Assembly (NCBI RefSeq): GCF_006715485.1
Contig: NZ_VFNH01000001.1
Coordinates: 2,108,001-2,172,000 of the forward strand
From: Herbaspirillum sp. SJZ107
Lineage (GTDB): Bacteria; Pseudomonadota; Gammaproteobacteria; Burkholderiales; Burkholderiaceae_D
Reading direction: 5' to 3'
DNA length: 64,000 nt
The notes below the pieces were generated by a model. That model did not search any database and was not told the origin of the DNA. It worked only from the letters and a program-made list of their open reading frames with translations. The position numbers were made by a program, and so were the translations under genes. Below, in pieces: positions 53,039 through 62,747 of this stretch (positions are counted from its first letter, which is position 1; the number at the start of each line of letters is the position of its first letter).

Positions 53039-55750
53039 ATGAAGTACCCAACCAAGCGTACCAAGCATTCCATCGCCCTTTCCGCCATTTCCCTCGCCGT
53101 GTTCGCGCTGGCGCAGCAGGCGGCCGCGCAGCAGGCCGACGCCACCATGCAGCGCGTCGAAGTCACCGGTTCCAGCATCAAGCGCCTGGCCGCCGAAGAA
53201 GCGCTGCCGGTCACCACCATCAAGGCCGAAGAACTCGTCAAGCAGGGCATGACCACCCTGGCCGACGTGATGATGGCGCTGCCGCAATCGGCGTCGCTGG
53301 CGCCGTCGCAGGCCGGTTCCGGCACCAACATCAACCTGCGCGGCCTGGGCGTGAACCGCACACTGGTGCTGCTGAACGGCCGCCGCCTGGCCAACGAAGC
53401 GATCGCCGACGGCTATGCCAACCTCGACACCATCCCGATCAGCGCCCTGGCGCGCGTCGAAGTGCTGCGCGACGGCGCGTCCTCGATCTACGGTTCGGAC
53501 GCGATCGGCGGCGTGGTCAACTTCATCACCAAGCGCGAAGTCCAGGGCGTCTCGGCCACCCTCCAGGCCGTGCAGCCGGAGCGCCACGGCGGCGGCGACG
53601 AGCAGCGCGTCACCCTGACCTTCGGCAAGGGCAGCCTGCAGAACGACGGCTGGAACCTGTACGGCACCGTCGACTTCCACCAGCGCAGCCGTCTCCTGAT
53701 GTCGGACCGCGCCGGCTTCGTGCCGGATGCGGCCACCCTGACCTCGATCGGCCTGGCGCCGAGCGCCGCCAGCGGCGGCTACGCCACCCCAGCCAACTTC
53801 ACCACGGCGACCAACAAGAACGCCGCCAATCCGTACTACGCGGCCGGCTGCCTGGCGCCCTACTCGATCCAGGGCGCCAAGAACACCTGCGTGCTGGACA
53901 ACGATACCTACGGCACCGCGCTGTACCCGAACAAGCAGCTGACGATGTACGGCAAGGCGACCAAGCGCTTCGGCGAACACACGGTCAGCCTGGAATACAC
54001 GCGCGGCGACGAATCGATCTACAGCTACAAGAACCCGACCCAGGTGCTTGCCGTGGGTTCGCGCCAGGCGATCCTGCCGGCATCCAGCCGCTGGTACCCG
54101 GGCGCCAGCGGCGGCGTGCCGGCGATGGCCGGCGTTACCGGCCAGCCGCTGACGGTGAGCTGGGCGGTCGCCGACGACGGCGCAGCCGTCACCCGCGACA
54201 ACCAGGTCAACCAGCGCCTGCTGCTGTCGGGCGAAGGCAATGTCGGCGGCTGGGACTACCGGACCGGCGCCAGCTACGGCCTGTCGCAGCGCAAGGTGTA
54301 CTTCGCGTCCGGCTACTACTCGGGCATTGGCCTGATCAACGGCCTGGCCAGCGGCGCCCTCAACCCGTTCGGCCTGCAGGACCAGGCCGGCCGCGACTAC
54401 CTGAACTCGATCGCCGCCGACGGCATGCTGAACCGCAGCGCCAAGACCGCCTACTACGGCATCGACGGCACCATCAGCCGCTCGCTGATGGCCCTCGGCG
54501 GCGGCGACCTGGCGCTGGCGCTGGGCGCCGACCTGCACCGCGACACCAACGAAGACACCAAGCTGGCCCAGGCCACCGACATCACCTACGCCAAGTCGGT
54601 GGCGGGCCATGGCGACAGCGCCCGCAACATCGCCGGCGTGTTCGCCGAGCTGGATGCACCGGTCACCAGGACCCTCACCCTGAACGGCGCGGTCCGCGTC
54701 GACAGGTACAGCGACGTCGGCAGCACCGTGACGCCGAAGATCAGCTTCCGCTGGCAGCCGACGAAAACCGTGATGTTCCGCGGTTCCGCCAATACCGGCT
54801 TCCGCGCCCCGACCCTGTTCGACCTGAACGGCTACCGCACCACGGTCGCCAACACCACGACTGCGGCGCGCTGGGACGACCCGGTGCTGTGCCCGAGCCC
54901 GACCCCGACCATCCCGGGCACCGGCACCGCCGTCGCCGGCGCCAATGCGGCCGACGTCTGCAACGCCAAGCTGAACAAGCTGACCGGTTCCAACCCGAAC
55001 CTGGAGCCGGAAAAATCGAAGGGCGGCACGCTGGGCGTGGTGTTCGAACCGAGCCGCGCGGTCACGCTGTCGTTCGACTACTGGCAGGTCAACATGAAGA
55101 AGATGCTGGCCAACCTGCCGGAATCGGTCTACTTCACCAACTACGCCCAGTACCAGAACCTGTTCGTGCGCAATGCCGACGGCAGCCTCGCCTACATCAA
55201 CAACACGACGATGAACCTGGGCGGCCAGATCGCCGGCGGCGTCGACGTATCCGGCAACTGGGACCTGCCGCGCACCGGCTTCGGTACCTTCCGCGTGGGC
55301 CTGGACGGCACCTGGCTGACCCGCTTCGACAACCAGCTGGAAGAGAACGGCGCCTGGATGTCGAACGTCGGCCGCTTCGGCTGGGCCAGCAACGGCACCA
55401 CCTCCAGCTACCCGATCATCACCTACCGCTGGAAGCACAGCCTGCGCCTGTCGTGGGAAAACGGCGACTTCGGCGCCCAGCTGACCAACAACTTCAACAG
55501 CAAGTACCGCGACGCCAACGTGGCGGTGGCGCCGCAGTACTACCGCGACATCCCGTCGTATTCGGTGTGGAACCTGACCGGCACCTGGCGTGCGCAGAAG
55601 CAGGTCACGGTCACCGCCGGCGTCACCAACCTGTTCGACAAGGCGCCGCCGATCACCAACAACACGGTGTACAGCTACGCTTACCTGAGCAGCGCGGCGA
55701 ATCCGACCGGACGCGCGTATAACCTGCGCGTGACCTACGACTTCCAGTAA
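53039..55750 (+). CDS. TonB-dependent receptor for pectic oligosaccharides (inferred)
   Basis: The 903-residue protein has a signal peptide (residues 1-30, ending AQQAAAQQ). A VEVTGSSIKRL segment and the plug domain follow (NINLRGLGVNRTLVLLNGRR, then IYGSDAIGGVVNFIT). A long beta-barrel ends in YNLRVTYDFQ. There is no N-terminal signalling extension, so it is not a FecA-type transducer. An AGGAGACAGC ribosome site precedes the ATG. It sits between GH105 and CE12 genes with paired operators upstream, which supports import of pectin-derived oligomers. A stem-loop follows its stop codon. Confidence 0.92.
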   Translation: MKYPTKRTKHSIALSAISLAVFALAQQAAAQQADATMQRVEVTGSSIKRLAAEEALPVTTIKAEELVKQGMTTLADVMMALPQSASLAPSQAGSGTNINLRGLGVNRTLVLLNGRRLANEAIADGYANLDTIPISALARVEVLRDGASSIYGSDAIGGVVNFITKREVQGVSATLQAVQPERHGGGDEQRVTLTFGKGSLQNDGWNLYGTVDFHQRSRLLMSDRAGFVPDAATLTSIGLAPSAASGGYATPANFTTATNKNAANPYYAAGCLAPYSIQGAKNTCVLDNDTYGTALYPNKQLTMYGKATKRFGEHTVSLEYTRGDESIYSYKNPTQVLAVGSRQAILPASSRWYPGASGGVPAMAGVTGQPLTVSWAVADDGAAVTRDNQVNQRLLLSGEGNVGGWDYRTGASYGLSQRKVYFASGYYSGIGLINGLASGALNPFGLQDQAGRDYLNSIAADGMLNRSAKTAYYGIDGTISRSLMALGGGDLALALGADLHRDTNEDTKLAQATDITYAKSVAGHGDSARNIAGVFAELDAPVTRTLTLNGAVRVDRYSDVGSTVTPKISFRWQPTKTVMFRGSANTGFRAPTLFDLNGYRTTVANTTTAARWDDPVLCPSPTPTIPGTGTAVAGANAADVCNAKLNKLTGSNPNLEPEKSKGGTLGVVFEPSRAVTLSFDYWQVNMKKMLANLPESVYFTNYAQYQNLFVRNADGSLAYINNTTMNLGGQIAGGVDVSGNWDLPRTGFGTFRVGLDGTWLTRFDNQLEENGAWMSNVGRFGWASNGTTSSYPIITYRWKHSLRLSWENGDFGAQLTNNFNSKYRDANVAVAPQYYRDIPSYSVWNLTGTWRAQKQVTVTAGVTNLFDKAPPITNNTVYSYAYLSSAANPTGRAYNLRVTYDFQ

Positions 55751-55775
55751 GCGCCGGGACGTAGAGCTGAGCGAT

Positions 55776-55800
55776 GCAAGCCGACCCCGTGTCGGCTTGC
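55776..55800 (+). terminator. Strong stem-loop between receptor and CE12 genes
   Basis: GCAAGCCGAC and GTCGGCTTGC form a perfect 10-bp stem with a 5-nt loop, 26 nt after the receptor stop. No T-run follows. It may act as a partial terminator or a processing/stability element that sets receptor mRNA above the downstream enzymes. Confidence 0.6.
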
Positions 55801-55817
55801 CTTCATCGAGGAGCACA

Positions 55818-56609
55818 ATGAAATTACGTACCATCGCGCCTGCCGCAGTGGCGGCGCTCGCACTGGCGGGGCCGGCCGCCGCGGCACCGGCCGCCGCGGC
55901 GCCGGTGCGCGTCATTCTGGTGGGCGACTCCACCATGGCCAGCAACAGCGGCTACGGCGACGCCCTGTGCGCCCGCTTCACGCCGCAGGCCGAGTGCATC
56001 AACCTGGCACGCGGCGGCCGCAGTTCCAGGAGCTTCCGCGCCGAGGGGCGCTGGGACGAAGTCCGGCGCCTGCTGCAGGACGGCAGCGCCACCACCACCT
56101 ATGTGCTGGTCCAGTTCGGCCACAACGACCAGCCGGGCAAGCCGCCGCGCTCGACCGACCTGGTCACCGAATTCCCGGCCAACATGGCCCGTTATGCGCA
56201 GGAGACCAAAGCCCTTGGCGGCGTGCCGGTGCTGGTGACGCCGCTCACGCGCCGCAGCTTCAAGGGTCAATGGCTGCGCGACGACCTGGCACCCTGGGCC
56301 GCCGCCATCCGCAAGGTGGCGCAGCAGGAGCATGCGGTGCTGCTCGACCTGAACGCCGACAGCGCGGCGGCCGTGCAGGCGATGGGCCAGCGGGAAGCCG
56401 ATACGCTGGCGATGGCACCGCCGCCGCCGGCAGTCGCGGCGCCTGCCGATCCGAACAAGGTGGAAGTCGCCGGCGCCGCCAAGAGCGCCTTCGACCGCAC
56501 CCACCTGGGCAAGAAAGGCGCCGACCTGTTCGCGCGCATGGTCGAGCGCGCGCTGGTGCAGGCGCTTCCCGAAACCCGCGCCTACTTCATCGACGGGGGC
56601 AAGCCTTGA
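55818..56609 (+). CDS. Rhamnogalacturonan acetylesterase-like SGNH hydrolase (CE12)
   Basis: The 263-residue protein has a signal peptide rich in Ala (residues 1-28). The SGNH blocks are ILVGDSTMASNSGYGD (block I Ser), NLARGGRSSRSF (block II Gly), VLVQFGHNDQPGK (block III Asn) and FDRTHLGKKGADLFA (block V Asp/His). CE12 enzymes remove acetyl groups from rhamnogalacturonan so that hydrolases can act. A GAGGAGC ribosome site fixes the ATG at 55818. Its TGA overlaps the TTG start of the next gene, so the two are translationally coupled. Confidence 0.92.
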   Translation: MKLRTIAPAAVAALALAGPAAAAPAAAAPVRVILVGDSTMASNSGYGDALCARFTPQAECINLARGGRSSRSFRAEGRWDEVRRLLQDGSATTTYVLVQFGHNDQPGKPPRSTDLVTEFPANMARYAQETKALGGVPVLVTPLTRRSFKGQWLRDDLAPWAAAIRKVAQQEHAVLLDLNADSAAAVQAMGQREADTLAMAPPPPAVAAPADPNKVEVAGAAKSAFDRTHLGKKGADLFARMVERALVQALPETRAYFIDGGKP

Positions 56610-59260
56610 CGCGCCCTTCCCTTGCAGCCATCGCCGCCGCGCTGGGCAGCCTGTCCTGCGCCGCCCATGCGCAGGACAGCCGCGCCGTCCAGGAACCGAA
56701 GCTGCCGGCCCCCTGCGCGGTGCTGTTTGGCGAAGCCGCCGGCAGCGGCCGCGACGACGCCGCACGCATCCAGGCCGCGATCGACAAATGCGCCCCGGGC
56801 CATGCGGTGGTGCTCTCGGCCAGCAACGAAAAGCGCAGCTTCGTGTCCGGGCCACTGCAGCTGAAAAGCGGCGTGACGCTGGTGGTGGATGCCGGCGCCA
56901 CGCTGTATGCCAGTACCGATCCAAGGTTGTTCGACAGGGGTGCCGGCACCTGCGGCAGCAACGACGCCTCGGGCAAGGGCTGCCGCCCGCTGATCAGCGC
57001 CGAGAACACGCGCGGCAGCGGCATCATGGGCCGCGGCACCATCGACGGCCAGGGCGGCCAGAAGATCGCCGGCAAGGAGGAAAGCTGGTGGCAGATCGCC
57101 CGCCGCGCGCAAAAGGAAAAGACGCGCCAGAACGTGCCGCGCCTGATCCAGGTGGACCAGTCGCAGGAGTTCACGATGTACGGAATCCTGCTGAAGAATT
57201 CGCCGAACTTCCACGTGACCCTGAACAAGGTCGACGGCTTCACCGCCTGGGCCGTCAAGATCGACACCCCGCACGATGCCCGCAATACCGACGGCATCGA
57301 TCCGATTTCCTCACACAACGTCACCATTGCCCACAGCTGGATCCGCACCGGCGACGACAACGTCGCCATCAAGGCCGGCAATGGCGGCCCGACCGAGAAC
57401 GTCTCGATCCTGCACAACCATTTCTACAGCGGCCACGGCATGTCGATCGGCAGCGAGACCAATGGCGGCGTACGCAAGGTGCTGGTCGACGACCTGGCGA
57501 TGGACGGCACCACGTCCGGCCTGCGCATCAAGAGCAACGATACGCGCGGCGGCACCGTGTCCGGCATTCTCTACCATGACGTCTGCATGCGCGGCATCAA
57601 GACCCCGATCGACATCAGCACCCATTACGAAGACGCGGGGCAGCCGGGCAAGCTGCTGCCTTCCTACGGCGACATCCGGATGGAGCGCGTGCGCAGCATC
57701 GGCCCGGGGCCGGCGCGCGTGCGCCTGCAGGGCTATGACGATGCCCACCCGCTGAACCTGGCGCTGAGCGACGTGACGGTGCAGGACGAGCCGCAGGTGA
57801 TGATGGGCCACACCCGCCTGTCGGGTACGCCGCTGAATGCGCCGCACGCGGCCAACATCGAGTGCAGCGAAAAATTCCTGCCCTTCCCGGCCGAGCCGGC
57901 ACGCAATCCGCGGCCGCAGCTCAGCGCCGAACAGGCCCGCGCCTACGACGTCCGCGAAGTGCTGAAGTACGTCGGGGCGGTCGGCAACGAGCGTGTCGAG
58001 CCCTGGGATCCGCTGGCCGACCCGCTGGTCACGCAGGCGCGCCTGAGCCCCGACTACGTGGTGGATGCGGGTGCGCCGGCCGACGGCGTGACCCGCTTCG
58101 CGACCGTGCAGGCTGCCGTCAGCCGCGCCCTCCTCGACACCGGCCGCAAGAAGCGTATCTACATCCGCCTGGCGCCCGGCACCTACGACGAGCTGGTGTA
58201 CGTACCGGCCGGCGGCGCACCGATCACCCTGTACGGCGACGGCCCCGATCCGCGCGCCACGCGCATCCGCGCCGGCCTGGATGCATCCACCACCGGTGCC
58301 GCCTACCGCCAGCGCTACGCCGCCCAGTTCGCGCAGGCTGCACCTGGCGTGCGTGCGCTCTACGACGGCCTGAAGGACCTGCCGGCGCTGGGCACCTACG
58401 GCTCCAGCACCGTGTGGGTGCAGGCGGACGGCTTCCAGGCGCGCAATCTCACCATAGAGAACGTTTACAACCGCGACGGCGGCGTCAAGCACAACGAGTG
58501 CACGGGCGACAACTGCCCCGACACCACCGGCGGCAGCCGCGTGCACCACCAGGCGGTGGCCCTGCGCGTGGACGGCGCCGACCGCGCCCAGTTCGAGGGG
58601 GTTGCCCTGCTCGGCCTGCAGGACACACTGTTCCTCAGCTCCAGGGATTACGTGAATACGACGCGCAGCTTCTTCCACAAGACCTGGATCGAAGGCGACG
58701 TCGACTTCATCTTCGGCGACACCATCGCCTACTTCCAGGATTGCGAGGTGCGCCAGATCGGCGGCCGCCCGGCCTCGTACGCACTGGCGCCGGACACCAG
58801 CCGCCGCGCGAAGTACGGCATGGTGTTCAACGGCTGCCGCTTCAGCGGCGAACCCTCGGCCAAGGCGAAAGACACCGCCTTCTATTTCGCCCGCCAGTGG
58901 TTCCACAACCAGCGCTGCACGCCTTACGGCCGGGTGCCGGTCGAGGGCTATACCTGCAGCCTGGGCGAGGTCGACGTTTACAAGGCGCCGCACGGCACCA
59001 TCCGCAAGCGCACGCTGGAAGCGGTCGGCAAGGCGGTGATCCTGAATTCGCGCATCGGTGCCCACATCGTCAGCAACAACCCCTGGTCCGAATGGAACCG
59101 CAACGGCACGCTGGCGCACCGCCCGGCCCAGTTCAGTTCCGACGACTGGTGGAGCAACCTGCAGCAGACCGGCTTCGATCCGGTCACCAGGTTGGGCGAG
59201 ACCGTGCGCCCGGCACCCGCCGACATCTACCTCGGCGAATACAACAACACCAATGAATGA
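56606..59260 (+). CDS. Bifunctional GH28 polygalacturonase - CE8 pectin methylesterase fusion, secreted
   Basis: The 884-residue protein has two catalytic beta-helix domains. After a signal peptide (LAAIAAALGSLSCAAHA) the GH28 domain (about 25-430) carries RNTDGIDP, GDDNVAIKAG, SGHGMSIGSE and RIKSND, the full catalytic set. The CE8 domain (about 480-884) has GLQDTLFLSS, GDVDFIFGDT and the Arg-containing FARQWF segment. It would remove methyl esters and then cut the homogalacturonan chain. The frame starts at a TTG that overlaps the previous TGA (TTGA), preceded by a G-rich ribosome site. The next in-frame candidates are within the signal peptide. Confidence 0.88.
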   Translation: MTRPSLAAIAAALGSLSCAAHAQDSRAVQEPKLPAPCAVLFGEAAGSGRDDAARIQAAIDKCAPGHAVVLSASNEKRSFVSGPLQLKSGVTLVVDAGATLYASTDPRLFDRGAGTCGSNDASGKGCRPLISAENTRGSGIMGRGTIDGQGGQKIAGKEESWWQIARRAQKEKTRQNVPRLIQVDQSQEFTMYGILLKNSPNFHVTLNKVDGFTAWAVKIDTPHDARNTDGIDPISSHNVTIAHSWIRTGDDNVAIKAGNGGPTENVSILHNHFYSGHGMSIGSETNGGVRKVLVDDLAMDGTTSGLRIKSNDTRGGTVSGILYHDVCMRGIKTPIDISTHYEDAGQPGKLLPSYGDIRMERVRSIGPGPARVRLQGYDDAHPLNLALSDVTVQDEPQVMMGHTRLSGTPLNAPHAANIECSEKFLPFPAEPARNPRPQLSAEQARAYDVREVLKYVGAVGNERVEPWDPLADPLVTQARLSPDYVVDAGAPADGVTRFATVQAAVSRALLDTGRKKRIYIRLAPGTYDELVYVPAGGAPITLYGDGPDPRATRIRAGLDASTTGAAYRQRYAAQFAQAAPGVRALYDGLKDLPALGTYGSSTVWVQADGFQARNLTIENVYNRDGGVKHNECTGDNCPDTTGGSRVHHQAVALRVDGADRAQFEGVALLGLQDTLFLSSRDYVNTTRSFFHKTWIEGDVDFIFGDTIAYFQDCEVRQIGGRPASYALAPDTSRRAKYGMVFNGCRFSGEPSAKAKDTAFYFARQWFHNQRCTPYGRVPVEGYTCSLGEVDVYKAPHGTIRKRTLEAVGKAVILNSRIGAHIVSNNPWSEWNRNGTLAHRPAQFSSDDWWSNLQQTGFDPVTRLGETVRPAPADIYLGEYNNTNE

Positions 59261-59270
59261 TGGAGACCGC

Positions 59271-61154
59271 ATGAGCACCCGTTTCAACCACCGCCGCACT
59301 TTCCTGCGCGGCGCCTCCGCCGGCAGCCTGGCGCTGCTGGGCGCTGCGCTGCCGCTGGCTGCGGTCCGTGCCGCAGCCGCGCAGGCCGCAGCCGCGCCGG
59401 CCGGCGACCCCTGGCAGCAGGCACGCGCCATCGCCGACCGCCTGCAGATGCCGGTCAAGTTCCGCAAGGTCGACTACAGCATCACCGACTTCGGCGCCGC
59501 CCCGTGCCGCCTGGTGCCGGTCAAGGCCTGGATCTCGTTCGAAGAGCAAGAAACGGTCAAGACCCCGGCGCCGGACAGCCAGGATTGCTACGCGCCGATC
59601 CGGGACGCCATCGCGCGCTGCCACGCCGAGGGCGGCGGCCGCGTCGTGATCCCGAAGGGCGACTGGTTTTGCGCCGGTCCGATCGTCCTGCTGTCGAACG
59701 TGAACGTGCACCTGCAGGCCGGCGCCCACGTCTACTTCAGCAACGACCCGCGCGACTACGCCAAGTACGGCGACGTCGACTGCGGCGCCAACGGCAAGCT
59801 GGTGGTGTCGCGCTGGCAAAGCAACGACTGCCTGAACTTCTCGTCGATGATCTACGCCCACAACCAGAACAACATCGCCCTCACCGGCGACGACTGGACC
59901 GCCATCCTCGACGGCCAGGGCGGCGTGCCGTTCGCAGGCTCCAGCGACTGCTGGTGGACCTGGAAGGGCAAGAACATGACCATCAACTCGGTGGCGCAGG
60001 ACAAGTCGCCGAACTACGTGCCTGGCAAGCTGGCCCAGAACCAGCCGAACCCGAACAACCCGGCGTCGCTTGCGGACATCGCACCCGGACTGTCCGACGA
60101 CAAGCGCCGCCTGATCCAGGGTAGCGGCGACAAATGGCGCGCCGACGATGCCTTCTTGCCGGCCCTGTCCGAAGCCGGCGTGCCGGTCGAGAAGCGCGTG
60201 TTCGGCCTCGGCCACTACCTGCGCCCGCCGATGATCCACCTGGTCGGCTGCACCGGCGTGCTGCTGCAGGGCTACCAGGTCACGCACACGCCATTCTGGC
60301 AGCACCACCCGGTAGCCTGCCGCGACCTCACGATACGCAAGGTGTACGCCAACAGCCTGGGCCCGAACAGCGACGGCTTCGATCCGGAATCCTGCGACGG
60401 CGTGCTGGTGGACGGCTGCCAGTTCGATACCGGCGACGACTGCATCGCGATCAAGGCCGGCAAGAACCTGGACACCCAATTCGGGCCGTCGCAGAACATC
60501 GTGATCCAGAACTGCATCATGCACAGCGGCCACGGCGCGGTGACCCTCGGCAGCGAGATGTCGGCCGGGATCCAGAACGTGTATGCGCAAGACCTGGTGT
60601 TCCAGAACAAGAACTGGGCCACCAATCCGCTCAACATCGCGATCCGGCTGAAGACCAACATGAACCGCGGCGGCTTCCTGCGCCACTTCTACGTGCGCAA
60701 CGTCAGCATCCCGAACGGCGTGCAGACCACGCCCTCGTTCTATGCGACCCTGCCCGGCTCGCCGATCCCGGACCGCTCGGTGGCCGCGGCGGCCGGCGGC
60801 GTGATCACCTTCGACTGCGACTACACGCCGCGCGCCGACAACGTGCGCATCCGCCCACCGGAAGTCAGCGACGTCCACATTTCCAACGTCAAGGTCGGCA
60901 ACGTCACGACCAAGGACGGCAAACGGTTCTCGAGCTACCAGGCGGTCGTGATCCTGGGGCCGGTCGCCTTCGACTACAACGGCCCGGACCCGCGTCCCGA
61001 TGTGCTGCCGGTGCGCGACGTCACCATCACCGACTGCGATTTCGGCACACCGTCGAACGCCGGCAAACCCTGGTTCCTGTACAACGTGCGCAACCTGAAG
61101 ATGAGCAACGTGACGATCGCGGGCAAGAAGGTGAATACCACGCTGTCCGCCTGA
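59271..61154 (+). CDS. Tat-exported GH28-family glycoside hydrolase
   Basis: The 627-residue protein begins with a twin-arginine signal (HRRTFLRGASAGSLALLGAA). The beta-helix contains GH28 catalytic motifs: NSDGFDPESC, TGDDCIAIKAG, HSGHGAVTLGSE and AIRLKTN. It is longer than typical polygalacturonases, with an insertion of about 100 residues before the catalytic region (about 235-345). Exo-polygalacturonase or rhamnogalacturonan-type specificity is likely. It follows the fusion gene by 10 nt with a GGAG ribosome site. Export in a folded state suggests assembly with cofactor or metal, or simply a lineage preference. Confidence 0.9.
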   Translation: MSTRFNHRRTFLRGASAGSLALLGAALPLAAVRAAAAQAAAAPAGDPWQQARAIADRLQMPVKFRKVDYSITDFGAAPCRLVPVKAWISFEEQETVKTPAPDSQDCYAPIRDAIARCHAEGGGRVVIPKGDWFCAGPIVLLSNVNVHLQAGAHVYFSNDPRDYAKYGDVDCGANGKLVVSRWQSNDCLNFSSMIYAHNQNNIALTGDDWTAILDGQGGVPFAGSSDCWWTWKGKNMTINSVAQDKSPNYVPGKLAQNQPNPNNPASLADIAPGLSDDKRRLIQGSGDKWRADDAFLPALSEAGVPVEKRVFGLGHYLRPPMIHLVGCTGVLLQGYQVTHTPFWQHHPVACRDLTIRKVYANSLGPNSDGFDPESCDGVLVDGCQFDTGDDCIAIKAGKNLDTQFGPSQNIVIQNCIMHSGHGAVTLGSEMSAGIQNVYAQDLVFQNKNWATNPLNIAIRLKTNMNRGGFLRHFYVRNVSIPNGVQTTPSFYATLPGSPIPDRSVAAAAGGVITFDCDYTPRADNVRIRPPEVSDVHISNVKVGNVTTKDGKRFSSYQAVVILGPVAFDYNGPDPRPDVLPVRDVTITDCDFGTPSNAGKPWFLYNVRNLKMSNVTIAGKKVNTTLSA

Positions 61155-61185
61155 TTACGGGCACACCAAAAGAGAGGAGACAGAG

Positions 61186-62646
61186 ATGAACGAGATCGGC
61201 AACAAGAACCGCCGCGGCATCCTGAAAGCGGCGGGCGCCGCTGGCCTGATGCTGGCAAGCGGTGTCCATGCGCACGCCGCCGCTGCCAGCGCAACGGCGC
61301 GCAAACGTTACGCAGTAGTTGGCGTGGGCTCGCGCTCGCGCATGTACACCGACGCCGCCACCGGCAAGTTCCGCGACACGTCCGAGATCGTCGCCGTCTG
61401 CGACGCCAACGCCGGCCGCGTCGAACGCGCGGTCAAGGCGATTTCGAAGACCGGCGCCAGCCAGCCGCGCCCCTACCTGGCGGCCGACTTCGACAGGATG
61501 CTGCGCGAGACCAAGCCGGCATTCGTGATCGTCACCACCAAGGACGCGACCCACGACGACTACATCGTGCGCGCGCTGGATGCCGGCTGTGACGTCATTA
61601 CCGAAAAGCCGATGACGACCACGTCCGAGAAGGCGCAGCGCATCCTGGACGCCGTCAAGCGCAGCGGGCGCCACATCCGCGTCACCTTCAACTACCGCTA
61701 TTCGCCGCCGCGCACCCAGGTCAAGGACCTGCTCATGAAAGGCGAGATCGGCGACGTGCTGTCGGTCGACTTCACCTGGCTGCTGAACACCGTGCACGGC
61801 GCCGACTATTTCCGCCGCTGGCACAGCAACAAGGCCAATTCCGGCGGCCTGATGGTGCATAAAGCCACCCATCACTTCGACCTGGTCAACTGGTGGCTCG
61901 GCGCCCAGCCCGAGCGCGTGGCCGCCTTCGGCTCGCGCCAGTTCTACACGCCGGAAACCGCGAAGCGCATGGGCCTGCAGGGCGCCCACGAGCGCTGCCT
62001 GACCTGCCCGGAAAAGCAGAAGTGCAGCTTCTACTTCGACCTGGCCGCCGACCCCGGCCTGAAGGCGCTCTACCTCGACAACGAGAAGTACGACGGCTAC
62101 TTCCGCGACCAGTGCGTGTGGCGCCCCGAGATCAACATCGAAGACACCATGAACGTGATGGTCAGGTACGACAACGGCGTGCAGCTGAAGTACGCGCTGT
62201 CGGCCTATGATGCCTGGGAGGGCTACCACATTGCCTTCAACGGCACCAAGGGCCGCCTCGAGCACCGCATCGTGGAGTCGGCCGGCGCCGCCGGGGCAGC
62301 CAAGGTGCAGAGCGGCAGCGAAGGCGTCAGCACCCGCATCATCCCGCTGCGGGGCGCGCCGCGCGAGATCGAACCCTGGACCGGCAAGGGCAGCCACGGC
62401 GGCGGCGACGAGGTCATGCTGGCCGAGATCTTCGGCAGCGCGCCGGCCGACCCGTACAAGCGGGCGTCGGACGAGCGCGCCGGCGCCTGGTCGGCCCTGG
62501 TCGGCATCGCCGCCAACCGCTGCTTCGAGACCGGGCAGACGGTGAAGATCGCCGACCTGGTCACGGGCCTGGACCTGCCCGAGCGGGCGCCGATGCCGGA
62601 CCATGGCATGCCGCTGCCGATGCCGCTGCGGGTCAGGATTCCCTGA
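61186..62646 (+). CDS. Tat-exported Gfo/Idh/MocA oxidoreductase with four-cysteine insertion
   Basis: The 486-residue protein has an NRRGILKAAGAAGLM twin-arginine-type signal. The Rossmann domain follows (RYAVVGVGSRSRMYTDAATG) with the catalytic segment CDVITEKPMTTTSEKA. The C-terminal substrate domain has an insertion with Cys271, Cys274 and Cys280 (CLTCPEKQKC) and Cys310 (RDQCVW), which looks like a metal site. Export of an NAD(P)-dependent fold implies a tightly bound cofactor, as in glucose-fructose oxidoreductase. An AGAGGAGAC ribosome site precedes the ATG. It closes the pectin cluster and may convert a released sugar in the periplasm. Confidence 0.9.
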   Translation: MNEIGNKNRRGILKAAGAAGLMLASGVHAHAAAASATARKRYAVVGVGSRSRMYTDAATGKFRDTSEIVAVCDANAGRVERAVKAISKTGASQPRPYLAADFDRMLRETKPAFVIVTTKDATHDDYIVRALDAGCDVITEKPMTTTSEKAQRILDAVKRSGRHIRVTFNYRYSPPRTQVKDLLMKGEIGDVLSVDFTWLLNTVHGADYFRRWHSNKANSGGLMVHKATHHFDLVNWWLGAQPERVAAFGSRQFYTPETAKRMGLQGAHERCLTCPEKQKCSFYFDLAADPGLKALYLDNEKYDGYFRDQCVWRPEINIEDTMNVMVRYDNGVQLKYALSAYDAWEGYHIAFNGTKGRLEHRIVESAGAAGAAKVQSGSEGVSTRIIPLRGAPREIEPWTGKGSHGGGDEVMLAEIFGSAPADPYKRASDERAGAWSALVGIAANRCFETGQTVKIADLVTGLDLPERAPMPDHGMPLPMPLRVRIP

Positions 62647-62708
62647 AGCAGAGGCATACATACAGGCCGGCAAGATAGCGTGCGCTGCCTGCCCGTCCCA
62701 AGTGCTAG

Positions 62709-62725
62709 GGTTGACCTCATCAACC
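62709..62725. promoter_or_regulatory. Inverted repeat upstream of the TPP enzyme gene
   Basis: GGTTGA and TCAACC form 6-bp arms around CCTCA, ending 22 nt before the downstream ATG. It overlaps a TTGACC hexamer that could be a -35, so it could be an operator. Support is limited to symmetry and position. Confidence 0.35.
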
Positions 62726-62747
62726 TTACACGGCAAATGGAGCGGAT

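Noticed and set aside
52861..55722. A 953-codon plus-strand frame overlapping the receptor
   Set aside because: It is an out-of-frame shadow of the receptor gene at 53039-55750 with Arg/Gly/Gln-rich noise.
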